Shown here: positions 26,201 to 34,450 of the stretch, one piece after another
Layout: every line of letters starts with the position of its first letter
How positions within the stretch are numbered: position 1 is the stretch's first letter
From: Pirellulales bacterium
GTDB lineage: Bacteria > Planctomycetota > Planctomycetia > Pirellulales > Lacipirellulaceae
Assembly: GCA_016930815.1 (NCBI GenBank)
Contig: JAFGFZ010000381.1
Coordinates: forward strand, 1 to 53,282
Reading direction: 5' to 3'
Length of the DNA stretch: 53,282 nt
Made by a program: the position numbers and the translations under genes
Notes under the pieces: model-generated
Seen by the model: the letters and a program-made list of their open reading frames with translations, nothing else
Told to the model about the DNA's origin: nothing
Databases searched by the model: none

Positions 26201-27651
26201 ACAATCTGGCGATCCCCAGGATCGCGTGTCAGATCAGAATGGTTCGGTTTCGAGACGACTTGGTCTGGCCCTTGGAACAGCGGTATCCGCTGGAATACAA
26301 CAGGGCCGCTTTCAGCCTCGGCACCATTGGCAAGTGAATAGACAAGGTCTACATTACGAATCGCCAAGTCGTCTTTGACGACGATCGTGCATGGGACCCT
26401 GGCATCCGGTGTTCCATAGAGATCATGCGGCGGCAATTCAAACGCAATGGCAGGCGGGGTATCCGCGAAGATTCGCAGTGACATCGGGTCCTCGGCACCA
26501 CCAATTAAGCCGTTGCGATCTTCCAGTTCAAACCAGTAGCTTGCTGTTTTTTCGGCTTTCCAAGCATCGCGCCCAATCTCAAAGCGGGATCCTCGTTCAG
26601 CGATCGTGGCATCGATGGTTGAAAGGGTCGAATCATCCTTGGCGAGAACCAGCCGGGCTGCCTGAATAGGCGCCGTCGATTCCCCTTCGAAGGAGATGCA
26701 AGTTCCCTCGAGTGCCCGAATATGCCGTTCGGACGGATAAGCCGGATAACCGGTATAAGGAGGTGGATAGAGTGTGACAGTCAATGCCCGGACCTTCGGC
26801 GGTTCGACAACAGCCACCGGTCTCCACGCCATCGAAAAATCGTCACCACCGGTCACTCGGAATTCCAGTGGATGCGTGACATTGTCCTTCCGCGCGATAA
26901 AGTTCTTCTCGAACCGCTGCATCGGTACAGATTCTTCTTCCCATGCGCCATCTTGGAGCACACGATAATGAATCGTTGCCTCTTCAGGAAGTCGTCCATA
27001 GAGGTCCGTTGCTTCGATCACGAGGGCCGAACCAGCGGCAATGCGGGTTGGAGTGTTTTGCACAACCAGGTAATGAACACGCGGCCAAGGATGATTTCCA
27101 AGCGGATCAACAAGACGCCATGCGGCTGTTTGAGCGATTTTCGGGCTGGTTAGCAGCACGGTTACCAAGATGCCCGCTGTAAACACCAGCAGCACGAATG
27201 ATCGATGCAACGGGCGGCGAGGAATGATATGACTCCAGTCAATCATGCTAGTTGCCGCCGTCGCCGACGCAATCACGGCTCGACGTAGTAGCGGCGAACC
27301 CGCACCCAATTCGTCCTCGGCGAGTTGGGAGAACGCGACCGCGCTCGAAAGCTGATCCGCCAGTCTTGGATTGCGTTTTTCCGCCTGCTGCGCAAGGGCA
27401 ATGTCGGATGGACGACGGGACAGGGGAGCAATAAGGAATCGCCCAATGGACCAGACCAAAACCAAGCCGACTCCAAGTGTTGCCATGATTTGCACACCCG
27501 GATCCTCAAAACTGATCAAATAATCGATCGTTCCGATGCCAAGTGCCGCTCCGACGAACATCGCCAGTGTCAAGCAGACACCTGCCATCAAAGCTTGTCG
27601 CAACATTCGACCGCGTAGAGCCGAGATATGGTTTGTCAGTGGATCGCGCAT
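23293..27651 (-). CDS. Giant DUF4175-like membrane-anchored coiled-coil protein
   Basis: 1452 aa from ATG 27651 (MRDPLTNHISALRGRMLRQ); a GTG at 27690, just after the preceding stop, is possible but less like the family. Two hydrophobic segments near the N-terminus (LMAGVCLTLAMFVGAALGIG, IMATLGVGLVLVWSIG) and one at about 165-185 anchor it. A beta-rich periplasmic part follows (to ~560, with YPPPYTGYP and Ig-like repeats), then about 750 residues of helical, Glu/Gln/Arg-rich coiled coil, an Asn/Ser/Gln-rich linker (SSNGGQNRQNNGSDPSDET), and a conserved-looking tail LWGHLPERTREQMLQSRPE. Known: DUF4175-type proteins sit in Bat/aerotolerance-like operons; the function is not established. A scaffold linking membrane and periplasm is inference. 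Confidence 0.85.
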   Translation of the reverse strand: MRDPLTNHISALRGRMLRQALMAGVCLTLAMFVGAALGIGTIDYLISFEDPGVQIMATLGVGLVLVWSIGRFLIAPLSRRPSDIALAQQAEKRNPRLADQLSSAVAFSQLAEDELGAGSPLLRRAVIASATAATSMIDWSHIIPRRPLHRSFVLLVFTAGILVTVLLTSPKIAQTAAWRLVDPLGNHPWPRVHYLVVQNTPTRIAAGSALVIEATDLYGRLPEEATIHYRVLQDGAWEEESVPMQRFEKNFIARKDNVTHPLEFRVTGGDDFSMAWRPVAVVEPPKVRALTVTLYPPPYTGYPAYPSERHIRALEGTCISFEGESTAPIQAARLVLAKDDSTLSTIDATIAERGSRFEIGRDAWKAEKTASYWFELEDRNGLIGGAEDPMSLRIFADTPPAIAFELPPHDLYGTPDARVPCTIVVKDDLAIRNVDLVYSLANGAEAESGPVVFQRIPLFQGPDQVVSKPNHSDLTRDPGDRQIVEYFWDLAPLELSVGTEVRLYAEASDYRPQVSRTSTPRKISIISHAELENRLGDQQSLILAELEQACNLQRTAHDQTRSLGIQIAKVEQIGTSDRDTLHTIELAQQQVTRLVADPKSSVQRRITALLAEMENNCIHNQETAGHLADLRDELERLGRDHLPVIIRQLTTAIKAAEAPESTRVAGGMEMSGVDLSMQFPLDEITSAVTAAEKEQKQVLETLERLVSGLRDRAGYRQFARDFAQLLVEQEQLIQQSRDLIANTVLSARLEDLTRQQQADLQKAARHQLELARRMDALGPPIVRAVEQYAGRESDAAQTLADGLALVRDRQIAGRMREASQNINNNQIGRALEHQKQIATDLCELIDILRNQSENGPSRLVNQLREAERDLALLRERARGLRKKINTDTPDTKEMAETDDAEHENSRQIEQLKREQETFVEDIDRMARRLKRLTAHRASRTVNQAAERLATGMQDLRPGQSREEKIPTQYLDDVVQDLDKAQEQLAEARRQAEQDLAREQLVQLETIIQSLVERQVYVLTEIERLQALLEATGHRSFEQLGDVHNLANEEALLRDETTEHGKSVGGIGVIQFALKNASTSMDTAASRLAHQETDSSTQEAARAALIQLQQLQMALTEDLEKGNGNQNNQFTNGGGEGGQQENCDPALELTELKLLRRLQQDIHNRTIAVEKKRKPGEKNTADRESQLAMHQISQEQKALAQLILDLTDRKTAIPGQNHSSEDPKDDLPDLDRELEMDLEKKDRSILPDNIEGIQFHSQLVAPKQNQIHSNDPTSVDHKRAHELGEDLGAKGATGLDSNLIFHIGERMQKAGRLIGEGNLFGEASHLQEEIIHDLDRLIESFKSSQCKSSSNGGQNRQNNGSDPSDETKNSSSQQTSSRSNQSAKDSTDPLNQPTSQKVNMAEMHHLMKGLWGHLPERTREQMLQSRPETFLPEYELEIEQYYRRLSEDTELIE

Positions 27652-27693
27652 GGATCGCTTAACCCATTTCAACACTATGACATGTCCCACTTC

Positions 27694-30150
27694 TTACATC
27701 ATACCCTTTCGCTTCCGCAGAACCCATTCCGAGATAAGCAGCCCCAAAAAAAGCACGATCATCCACCAGCGATTCCACAGGGGCATGGGAGGCAACTGTT
27801 GGATGGGAACTTGGTGTCCCTCGGGCAAATCACCTGGGAGATCACCCGCCTCATCCAGGGGGTAATACTTCCCTCGCGACACGGCGGCTGCCTCGGCCAG
27901 TTCGGCGGTATCCAGCGTGATATTCTCAAGTTCCCCGGGCGGGGCAATGACGCGAAAATCGTCGGTTGGTGTCCGCCCTTCAACGTTCGGTTGGACCAGC
28001 AGAACATGGTATCGACCCGGCTCAATCGTTCCAAACATCGCCTGGAAGATTCCGCGGTGTAACGCGTCGCGTTGGAGTATGATACGACGCCGTTTGCCGC
28101 CAACCCGCTCGACAACAACGGTCACACCATGATCTTCGGCCGGAGCGACCGTTTCATCAAAGAACCGGACGCGAATACGCACGGCATCGCCCCGACGGAC
28201 TTCATGCTGATCGACTGAAAGCGCCACTTCACGGTCGCTGCCAACGAGTTTGGATCTGGCAAGATATCGAATCGATTGGATCCAATAACGCGCAAAGAAT
28301 CCATCCCCGATACGAAAACGCCAGCGCCATGTTTCATCCGTTGCGTGAAAGAGCACCTTCCCTGCACCGACGAACTGCAATAGGATCACCGGCAAGGGCC
28401 GACCATCGTCAGCCATTCGAGTTGGATGTTCCGCCAAAACCCGGGCAGCCTGTTTCACCTTGCCAATCTCCAGAAACCACCAGAGCGCGGGTAATTCTTG
28501 CCAAATCCGTTGATTTTCTTCTGGTGTATTTCCAAGTTGCATCGGACCGCTCGCCAAGCCCAGCTCGGTCGGCCGAAGAACAAAACCAGCATCTTTTGCT
28601 TCCGTCTCCCGGCTGGTTGTATCCACCGATTTGCTCACCGCACGGAACGGAAACAACACCGCAAGCTCTGGAACATCCCGGTATTGGTCCGGGAAGTAGC
28701 AATCACCCGCGATCATTATCAGGCCTCCACCCTTCTGCTCCACGAACTCACGAAGATGTGTTTGATTCGATCGGGTCATGCGTTGCAGATCGAGGTCGCC
28801 TAGAATGATAACATCATATTCAAAAAGTGCCTCGCGCCGGACTGGAAAAACAGGAATGGCGGATTGATCGATGGCCGAATATTCGGAATCGGCCTCTTGC
28901 AAGTGGACATGCAATTGGATCGTGGTGTCCCTTTCGAGAAGGTGCTTCAGGTAGCGGTACTCGTAATTCGGTTGAGCCTGGGCAAGGAGGACACGGATCT
29001 TCTCTTCATGGACACTCACCAGACGGGTCTGCCGGTTGTTTTCTGTCTGGATTTCACCATCGACTGGGAGGGCTTCCACCGTGAATTCAAAACGACCGGC
29101 TTGTGTCGATCGATACGGCAGCCGGACTGTCTGCGATTGTTGATCGGGTTCCAGCAGCACGTCCGTCTCGGCCAGGATCTGGTCGTTGAGGTTTTCCTTC
29201 AATTGCACAGTGATCTTCGTGTTGGTCAGACCACGAGCGGTGATTCTGACTTCGAAATTCAGAATATCTCCCAAGAAAACGGTATCATCCACAAGAAGGT
29301 CCACCAACTCAACATCGACCACCGGTTTATCATCACCCAGAGCTACCGTGAACAAGGGGACGCCGCGCCGGCCCGCGAACGTGGCTGCATCCACCAAGGT
29401 CTCTCCATCGGTGGTGATTCCATCCGAGAGCAGTACAATTGCGGTGGGCGGGACGCCTTTTAGATCGCTGAGGATTTGGCGGAGCACCGTCCCCAAACGC
29501 GTTTGCTCGCTACCCGGTCCATCGGCTGACAGCGTACGAATGGTTTGAATAAGTGGTTCCAAGTCATCCGCCATGGGAGTAGCATTCGTAGCGGCCGTAT
29601 AGACCGTCAGGTTATAACGACGATGGATCCGGCGGAGCCATGCGGTCTTGTTGCCTGTGAGAAGGTCCTTGGCAAGATCAAGGCGAGTCACTTCCCCATC
29701 ACGAATCCGCCGGCTATCCGCGGCAGGGCCCTGTGGAGCAGGGCTGCCAGGAAGAGGATCGCCGGGAGCCGCTTGAAGGCTGGATGGAGATGGAGTCGTG
29801 CTAGCAGTTTGGACACCGACGGCCATGCTTCCGGACACATCAAGGATCACCGCGACCGTTGGCAAACCGGTTCGCTGGAATGTCAACACCAGTTCGGAAA
29901 CCATCAAGACAAGGACACCTATGGCGCCCAATCGCAGTAAGGTGAGTAACCCCTTGATGCGACGTGTGGCATCCGTCGACTCGCGTGCATACAAGATGGC
30001 AACCCAGGTCACGGCGGCTGCGGTGGCTAGAAGGGTTACCCATGGCGGCCAGTTCCATTGCGCATCAAGCCGCCAGACGGTCCCTTCGCCAGGCGCGGAG
30101 GTCCCGATACCAAACCATTCTTCCAACCAGGCTGGGAGGCGACCGCTCAT
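27694..30150 (-). CDS. vWA / glutamine-amidotransferase-like membrane protein
   Basis: 818 aa from ATG 30150, overlapping the preceding stop as ATGA. N-terminal helices (WVTLLATAAAVTWVAILYA, LLTLLRLGAIGVLVLMVSEL) precede a von Willebrand A domain with MIDAS VILDVSGSMAVG and TAIVLLSDGITTDG. A CARDB-like beta domain (VDLLVDDTVFLGDILNFEVR) follows, then a class I glutaminase-like fold (VLLAQAQPNYEYRYLKHLLE, YDVIILGDLDLQRM, EQKGGGLIMIAGD) without a visible catalytic Cys-His-Glu set, and a C-terminal helix WMIVLFLGLLISEWVLRKR. Known: paired vWA/GATase-like proteins accompany BatA and MoxR in planctomycetes and Bacteroidetes. Probably a metal-dependent protein-protein interaction module facing the periplasm. 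Confidence 0.9.
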   Translation of the reverse strand: MSGRLPAWLEEWFGIGTSAPGEGTVWRLDAQWNWPPWVTLLATAAAVTWVAILYARESTDATRRIKGLLTLLRLGAIGVLVLMVSELVLTFQRTGLPTVAVILDVSGSMAVGVQTASTTPSPSSLQAAPGDPLPGSPAPQGPAADSRRIRDGEVTRLDLAKDLLTGNKTAWLRRIHRRYNLTVYTAATNATPMADDLEPLIQTIRTLSADGPGSEQTRLGTVLRQILSDLKGVPPTAIVLLSDGITTDGETLVDAATFAGRRGVPLFTVALGDDKPVVDVELVDLLVDDTVFLGDILNFEVRITARGLTNTKITVQLKENLNDQILAETDVLLEPDQQSQTVRLPYRSTQAGRFEFTVEALPVDGEIQTENNRQTRLVSVHEEKIRVLLAQAQPNYEYRYLKHLLERDTTIQLHVHLQEADSEYSAIDQSAIPVFPVRREALFEYDVIILGDLDLQRMTRSNQTHLREFVEQKGGGLIMIAGDCYFPDQYRDVPELAVLFPFRAVSKSVDTTSRETEAKDAGFVLRPTELGLASGPMQLGNTPEENQRIWQELPALWWFLEIGKVKQAARVLAEHPTRMADDGRPLPVILLQFVGAGKVLFHATDETWRWRFRIGDGFFARYWIQSIRYLARSKLVGSDREVALSVDQHEVRRGDAVRIRVRFFDETVAPAEDHGVTVVVERVGGKRRRIILQRDALHRGIFQAMFGTIEPGRYHVLLVQPNVEGRTPTDDFRVIAPPGELENITLDTAELAEAAAVSRGKYYPLDEAGDLPGDLPEGHQVPIQQLPPMPLWNRWWMIVLFLGLLISEWVLRKRKGMM

Positions 30151-32411
30151 GCAACTACCTTCCCAAACTTCCAACCCAAATACGACTCAAGGAATAGTAA
30201 AAGGATTGCCAAATAAATCAACCGGCGATGAATATGATACGGGCGCATGACGCTGATAGGGATTGGCTCATCAAAACCCATCCATGTCTTATGGACTGTC
30301 AGCTGGCTGGGTAAATCACTCCCCATCACTTTGGCCAAGTCGCTCTCGGACGTGTCAAGATTCACTGCGAATTGTGTTCGAGCATCTGGAGAAGCTCCAC
30401 CAATCGCCTGATAGACACCCGCCCGATCCGTCTCCTCGAATATCCAACGCATCTGGCCGGCTCCATTTCGCAAACGGACAACATGAGTTGTTCCATCAGG
30501 TCGCGTGACCTCCACCTTGTCCCCTTGAACAACATTCGAACCGGACAATACTTCGCCGAATGGCTGGCCGACACGGACGTTATGCAAATCGCGACGCCCG
30601 CCGATTGTATGGTCCAGAAGACCGCGGACGATGGGAAGAAAACTTGGCCACACAGGCCAAACGGTCCATGGATTCTTGGTTTGGGAATCGACGGATGCCA
30701 GAGATCCGGCAGTCGCAATAACGGCCACATGCCCTTGGTGCACTGGAGCGATTACAATTGCCGGATCGCCGCTATCCAAAGCCAAGGCAACTTCGACTTG
30801 GGGCATATTGGGTTGTATCTCGAGTCGAAAGTACCGATAGACTGGTGTCGACAACAGACCGGCTGCTTCGTGGCCACGAAATGGCTGTATGATTGGATGC
30901 CGGTACTCGAGCGGATCGAAATGGTATTGGGATTCAGGGGCAAGTTCACCAATCGAGACTGGCAGAAGAGGGATGCGATCCGAGTCATTCCTGGCACTTG
31001 GAGAGGATGCATGGGTGTTTGGATCCGAACCCATCGCACGATTAATGCGTTCGGGAATCACCAAATCGCCAAGAAACATGATGATCCCACCACCCTGTTG
31101 CAAGTATTGGCCGATTTCCTCTATTTCACCGGGGGTCAATTGCTCGATGTTACATAGAAAAACACAATCGAAATTTTTGATTTCGAACTCGACAAACTCA
31201 CTTTCATGGATCGTTTCCACTCGAATCATTGACAGGGATGATGGATCTGGAGCTAACGCATTCGCAATGTACCTTGCCGCATTGTGTTTCCCTTCGACGC
31301 ACAAAACACGCAGCTGTTGCTGAACTGAAATCGCAAGCCATCGAGTATCATCGGCATCCAATAAGTCATTGCCCAACCGCGCTGCGATAACGTGACTCCC
31401 GGGTTCATTGAAACGATGAACAAAACGGACGGTTGCCTCCGATCCAGCGGGAATATCAATGCGCCGATCCTCAATTGGCATGTTATCGACGAGGAATTGC
31501 ACAAGGCACTTTGTTTTGGGCTGCGATCCGAAGTTCCGAACGGCTGCCTCATACACACCATCGCGACCAACCACGGAAAATGATTCACTGGTTGTCATAC
31601 TCGTTACAGCCGTGTTCTGCGCGTCATCCAAACCAACATCAAAAACAATGAGTTCTGCAAGTTTCGCAAGCTGTTCCCAGGTGGATTGATTCATTCCGGT
31701 GGACAGGCTCGTTGGAGAATCCAAGGTATTTGAAAAACTCCCCGCATTGGGCTGCCATGTTGTTCTCCCAAGATCGGTGACGAAGTAGATCTCATGGCGA
31801 TCCAGGGCCGGTTGTTCCGACCGAACCTGCTTTAAAACATCCAAGACAATGCGCAATGTCGCCGCCAGATCCCCTCCCGCATCTGGCAGTGTGATGCCGT
31901 CGAGTTCCGCCAGGAAGTCATTTTTGGAAAATGTTGGGTGCCCGACAATCGCGCGGGGCGGATCACCCAGAAGAACCAAGGTGAATGCATCTCCTTGTCT
32001 GCTCCCATCGATAATTTCACGAATCAGGTGCTTCGCGCGGCTGAAGAGACTCATGTCGGCTGGCCGGTAACCCATCGAGTACGATCCGTCGAGGACGAAC
32101 ATTCGGTGCGTACGAACCGACGGTGCATAGGAGAGCCCGAGCCGTTCGGCATACGGTTCAGCGACTGCCAATACAACCAGGATGATGACGAGTGTCCTCG
32201 CAGCGAGCAGAAGCCATTGTAGCAATTGAACTCGGCGGGCGTTTTTTTCTAACGCAGCCACGAGAAATTCAACTGCAGCCCAAGGGATCTCGAGGTGGTG
32301 CCGCCGGCTCCATAAATGGATGATGAGGGGCGCGGCCGCGGCGACCAGCCATCCCAGCATCGCCAGGTGGCCGAAACCGAATGCTAGCAGGGGTAATGGC
32401 AGGGGGAGCAT
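30147..32411 (-). CDS. BatA-type membrane protein with vWA domain
   Basis: 754 aa. The BatA N-terminal signature is clear: membrane helix LGWLVAAAAPLIIHLWSRRHH, then EIPWAAVEFLVAALEKNARR and helix LLLAARTLVIILVVLAVAEP. A vWA domain follows with MIDAS MFVLDGSYSMGYR and HEIYFVTDLGRTTW, then a beta domain and a glutaminase-like region (LRVLCVEGKHNAARYIANAL, FDCVFLCNIEQLTPGEI, GGGIIMFLGDLV). A last helix (HRRLIYLAILLLFLESYLGW) is near the C-terminus. It overlaps the next gene by 4 bases and follows DUF58 after 119 bases. Known: BatA-like proteins are partners of MoxR ATPases, and some are linked to stress tolerance. Confidence 0.92.
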   Translation of the reverse strand: MLPLPLPLLAFGFGHLAMLGWLVAAAAPLIIHLWSRRHHLEIPWAAVEFLVAALEKNARRVQLLQWLLLAARTLVIILVVLAVAEPYAERLGLSYAPSVRTHRMFVLDGSYSMGYRPADMSLFSRAKHLIREIIDGSRQGDAFTLVLLGDPPRAIVGHPTFSKNDFLAELDGITLPDAGGDLAATLRIVLDVLKQVRSEQPALDRHEIYFVTDLGRTTWQPNAGSFSNTLDSPTSLSTGMNQSTWEQLAKLAELIVFDVGLDDAQNTAVTSMTTSESFSVVGRDGVYEAAVRNFGSQPKTKCLVQFLVDNMPIEDRRIDIPAGSEATVRFVHRFNEPGSHVIAARLGNDLLDADDTRWLAISVQQQLRVLCVEGKHNAARYIANALAPDPSSLSMIRVETIHESEFVEFEIKNFDCVFLCNIEQLTPGEIEEIGQYLQQGGGIIMFLGDLVIPERINRAMGSDPNTHASSPSARNDSDRIPLLPVSIGELAPESQYHFDPLEYRHPIIQPFRGHEAAGLLSTPVYRYFRLEIQPNMPQVEVALALDSGDPAIVIAPVHQGHVAVIATAGSLASVDSQTKNPWTVWPVWPSFLPIVRGLLDHTIGGRRDLHNVRVGQPFGEVLSGSNVVQGDKVEVTRPDGTTHVVRLRNGAGQMRWIFEETDRAGVYQAIGGASPDARTQFAVNLDTSESDLAKVMGSDLPSQLTVHKTWMGFDEPIPISVMRPYHIHRRLIYLAILLLFLESYLGWKFGKVVA

Positions 32412-32530
32412 GAAAGCGATTTGTGCTGGGGAACTTCAAAAACTACCGCCAATCCAAGTTCCGCGTGGGGCTTGATCTTCGCCATTGGACGCACGAAGTT
32501 CACTCTTTGGAATTCCGCGTGACACCAATT

Positions 32531-33430
32531 TTACTTTCTTCGATTCAAATATGCGGATAACACCATATCGAGCGGCCGATCGGTCGGGACGAGCACATAA
32601 TCAGCTCCCTGGGCACGGCAGCCGGCTTGGAGTCGCCGCTGGTAGGCTTCGAACTCCGCTAAATAAGCCTTTCGAAGCGATCGCGGATCCGTCAACACAT
32701 CCGGTAGTTGCTCCAGGCCCCGAAATAGGGTTACTCGATCAAATGGGAATTCGCGTTCCGCGCGATCTAGGACATGCAATAGTATGATTTCATGCCGACG
32801 ATGACGAAAATGTTTTAAACCCGCAAGGACCGAATCAACATCATCAAACAGATCGCTGATGATTACAATGATGCCTCGCTGTTTGAGCCGTTCGGCCAGG
32901 TCGTGAAATATTGGGCCCGTTCTTGTCTTTCCTGTTGGTGCAACCTCTTCCATGACCGCCAGGAGATCCTTCAAATGGGTTGGATTTCCACGGGGGGATA
33001 TCAATTGGCGGATTGAATCATCGAATGTTACCAAGGCGACGCTGTCTTGCTGGCGAAGTACGAGGTACGCCAGCGACGCAGCCAGGCATTGCGCATATTC
33101 CAGCTTGGACAAGGGTGACTCCGGACCCCGGTATTGCATGCTCTGGCTCACATCAAGCAAGAGATAGCATATGAGGTTCGTCTCTTCTTCAAATTGCTTC
33201 AGGTAAATTCTATCGGTCTTGCCAAATACCTTCCAATCAACATACCGTAGGTCATCACCTGGCGCGTAATCGCGGTGCTCGGCGAATTCAACAGAGAAAC
33301 CATGGAACGGACTTCGATGCAGCCCGGCAAAGTACCCCTCAACAATTCGCCGCGCGCGGAGTTCCAATCCCTGGAGCTTCGCCAGAACGGCTGGGTCAAG
33401 AAATCGATGCGCAGTACGTTCACCAGGCAT
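32531..33430 (-). CDS. DUF58 domain protein
   Basis: 299 aa from ATG 33430. The DUF58 core is shown by GLHRSPFHGFSVEFAEHRDY, APGDDLRYVDWKVFGKTDR, YLKQFEEETNL, and a vWA-like part with LLLDVSQSMQYRG, VALVTFDDSI and IVIISDLFDDVD. No membrane segment is seen, so it is cytoplasmic. Known: DUF58 proteins almost always neighbour a MoxR ATPase and are thought to bridge it to the membrane vWA proteins. Here MoxR ends 6 bases upstream. The DxSxS metal site is intact. Confidence 0.95.
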   Translation of the reverse strand: MPGERTAHRFLDPAVLAKLQGLELRARRIVEGYFAGLHRSPFHGFSVEFAEHRDYAPGDDLRYVDWKVFGKTDRIYLKQFEEETNLICYLLLDVSQSMQYRGPESPLSKLEYAQCLAASLAYLVLRQQDSVALVTFDDSIRQLISPRGNPTHLKDLLAVMEEVAPTGKTRTGPIFHDLAERLKQRGIIVIISDLFDDVDSVLAGLKHFRHRRHEIILLHVLDRAEREFPFDRVTLFRGLEQLPDVLTDPRSLRKAYLAEFEAYQRRLQAGCRAQGADYVLVPTDRPLDMVLSAYLNRRK

Positions 33431-33436
33431 TTTGTC

Positions 33437-34444
33437 TCAGGAATCACGGACTGGGATTGTTCGTTCGAGCTCGGCAATAATATCGTCGGTCTTGATCCCT
33501 TCTGCTTCAGCGTTGAAGTTCGTGATAATACGATGTCGCAGGACTGGTCGGGCAATGGCGCGGATATCTTCCGCACTCACGTGGTATCGCCCGTGCAATA
33601 CCGCCCGTGCTTTCGCTCCAAGGATCATGTACTGGCTTGCCCGCGGCCCGGCCCCCCAACTGACATAGTTGTGGACGATCTGCGGTATGTTTTCGCAGCC
33701 AATGCGAGTTCGCCGCGCAAACTGGAGTGCGTACATGGCAATATGATCCGCGATCGGCACTCGGCGGACGGTTCGACTCAGAGTTTCAATCTCCTTGGCC
33801 GAGAGCATGGGAGTAATCTGGACATCGGTGTCCGTTGTCGTGCGTTTGATGATATCCAGTTCCTCAGCTTCGTCTGGATAGTCCACGAGTACATTGAACA
33901 TGAATCGATCAAGTTGTGCTTCGGGCAGGGGATAGGTTCCCTCCTGTTCAATTGGATTTTGGGTCGCAAGAACGAAAAAAGGAGCTTGCAACACATGCCG
34001 TTTGCCGCCAACAGTCACCTGTTTTTCCTGCATGGCTTCAAGTAACGCGGCTTGGGTTTTCGGAGGTGTGCGATTGATCTCATCGGCCAAAACGACATTG
34101 GCAAAGATCGGACCGGGCAGAAAGCGAAATGTCCTGACACCGGATGCTCTATCCTCTTGAATGACCTCGGTGCCCGTGATGTCCGCCGGCATGAGATCTG
34201 GAGTGAATTGGATCCGGCTGAATTGGAGTGAGAGGGCTTGTGCCAATGTACGAATGAGAAGCGTTTTTGCCAGACCCGGTACGCCGACCAGCAAGCAGTG
34301 ACCGCCGGCAAAGAGTGCCACCAGCAACTCTTCGATCACCGACTGCTGACCGACAATCACCTTACTCAACTCATCCGTCAAGCGATGATAGGCTTCAGCA
34401 AGCCGCTGGACGGCTTGGATGTCATTTTCCTCGGTCATGTCCAT
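33437..34444 (-). CDS. MoxR-family AAA+ ATPase
   Basis: 335 aa (or 333 from ATG 34438, which has AAGGA at better spacing). Walker A is VGVPGLAKT, Walker B is [22 protein letters not shown], sensor 1 is [23 protein letters not shown], and the C-terminal lid has [19 protein letters not shown]. Known: MoxR ATPases act as chaperone-like motors that mature or remodel vWA-domain partners. It lies between the large PQQ/TPR protein (6-base gap) and DUF58 (6-base gap), the usual position at the head of such clusters. Confidence 0.97.
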   Translation of the reverse strand: MDMTEENDIQAVQRLAEAYHRLTDELSKVIVGQQSVIEELLVALFAGGHCLLVGVPGLAKTLLIRTLAQALSLQFSRIQFTPDLMPADITGTEVIQEDRASGVRTFRFLPGPIFANVVLADEINRTPPKTQAALLEAMQEKQVTVGGKRHVLQAPFFVLATQNPIEQEGTYPLPEAQLDRFMFNVLVDYPDEAEELDIIKRTTTDTDVQITPMLSAKEIETLSRTVRRVPIADHIAMYALQFARRTRIGCENIPQIVHNYVSWGAGPRASQYMILGAKARAVLHGRYHVSAEDIRAIARPVLRHRIITNFNAEAEGIKTDDIIAELERTIPVRDS

Positions 34445-34450
34445 TATCCT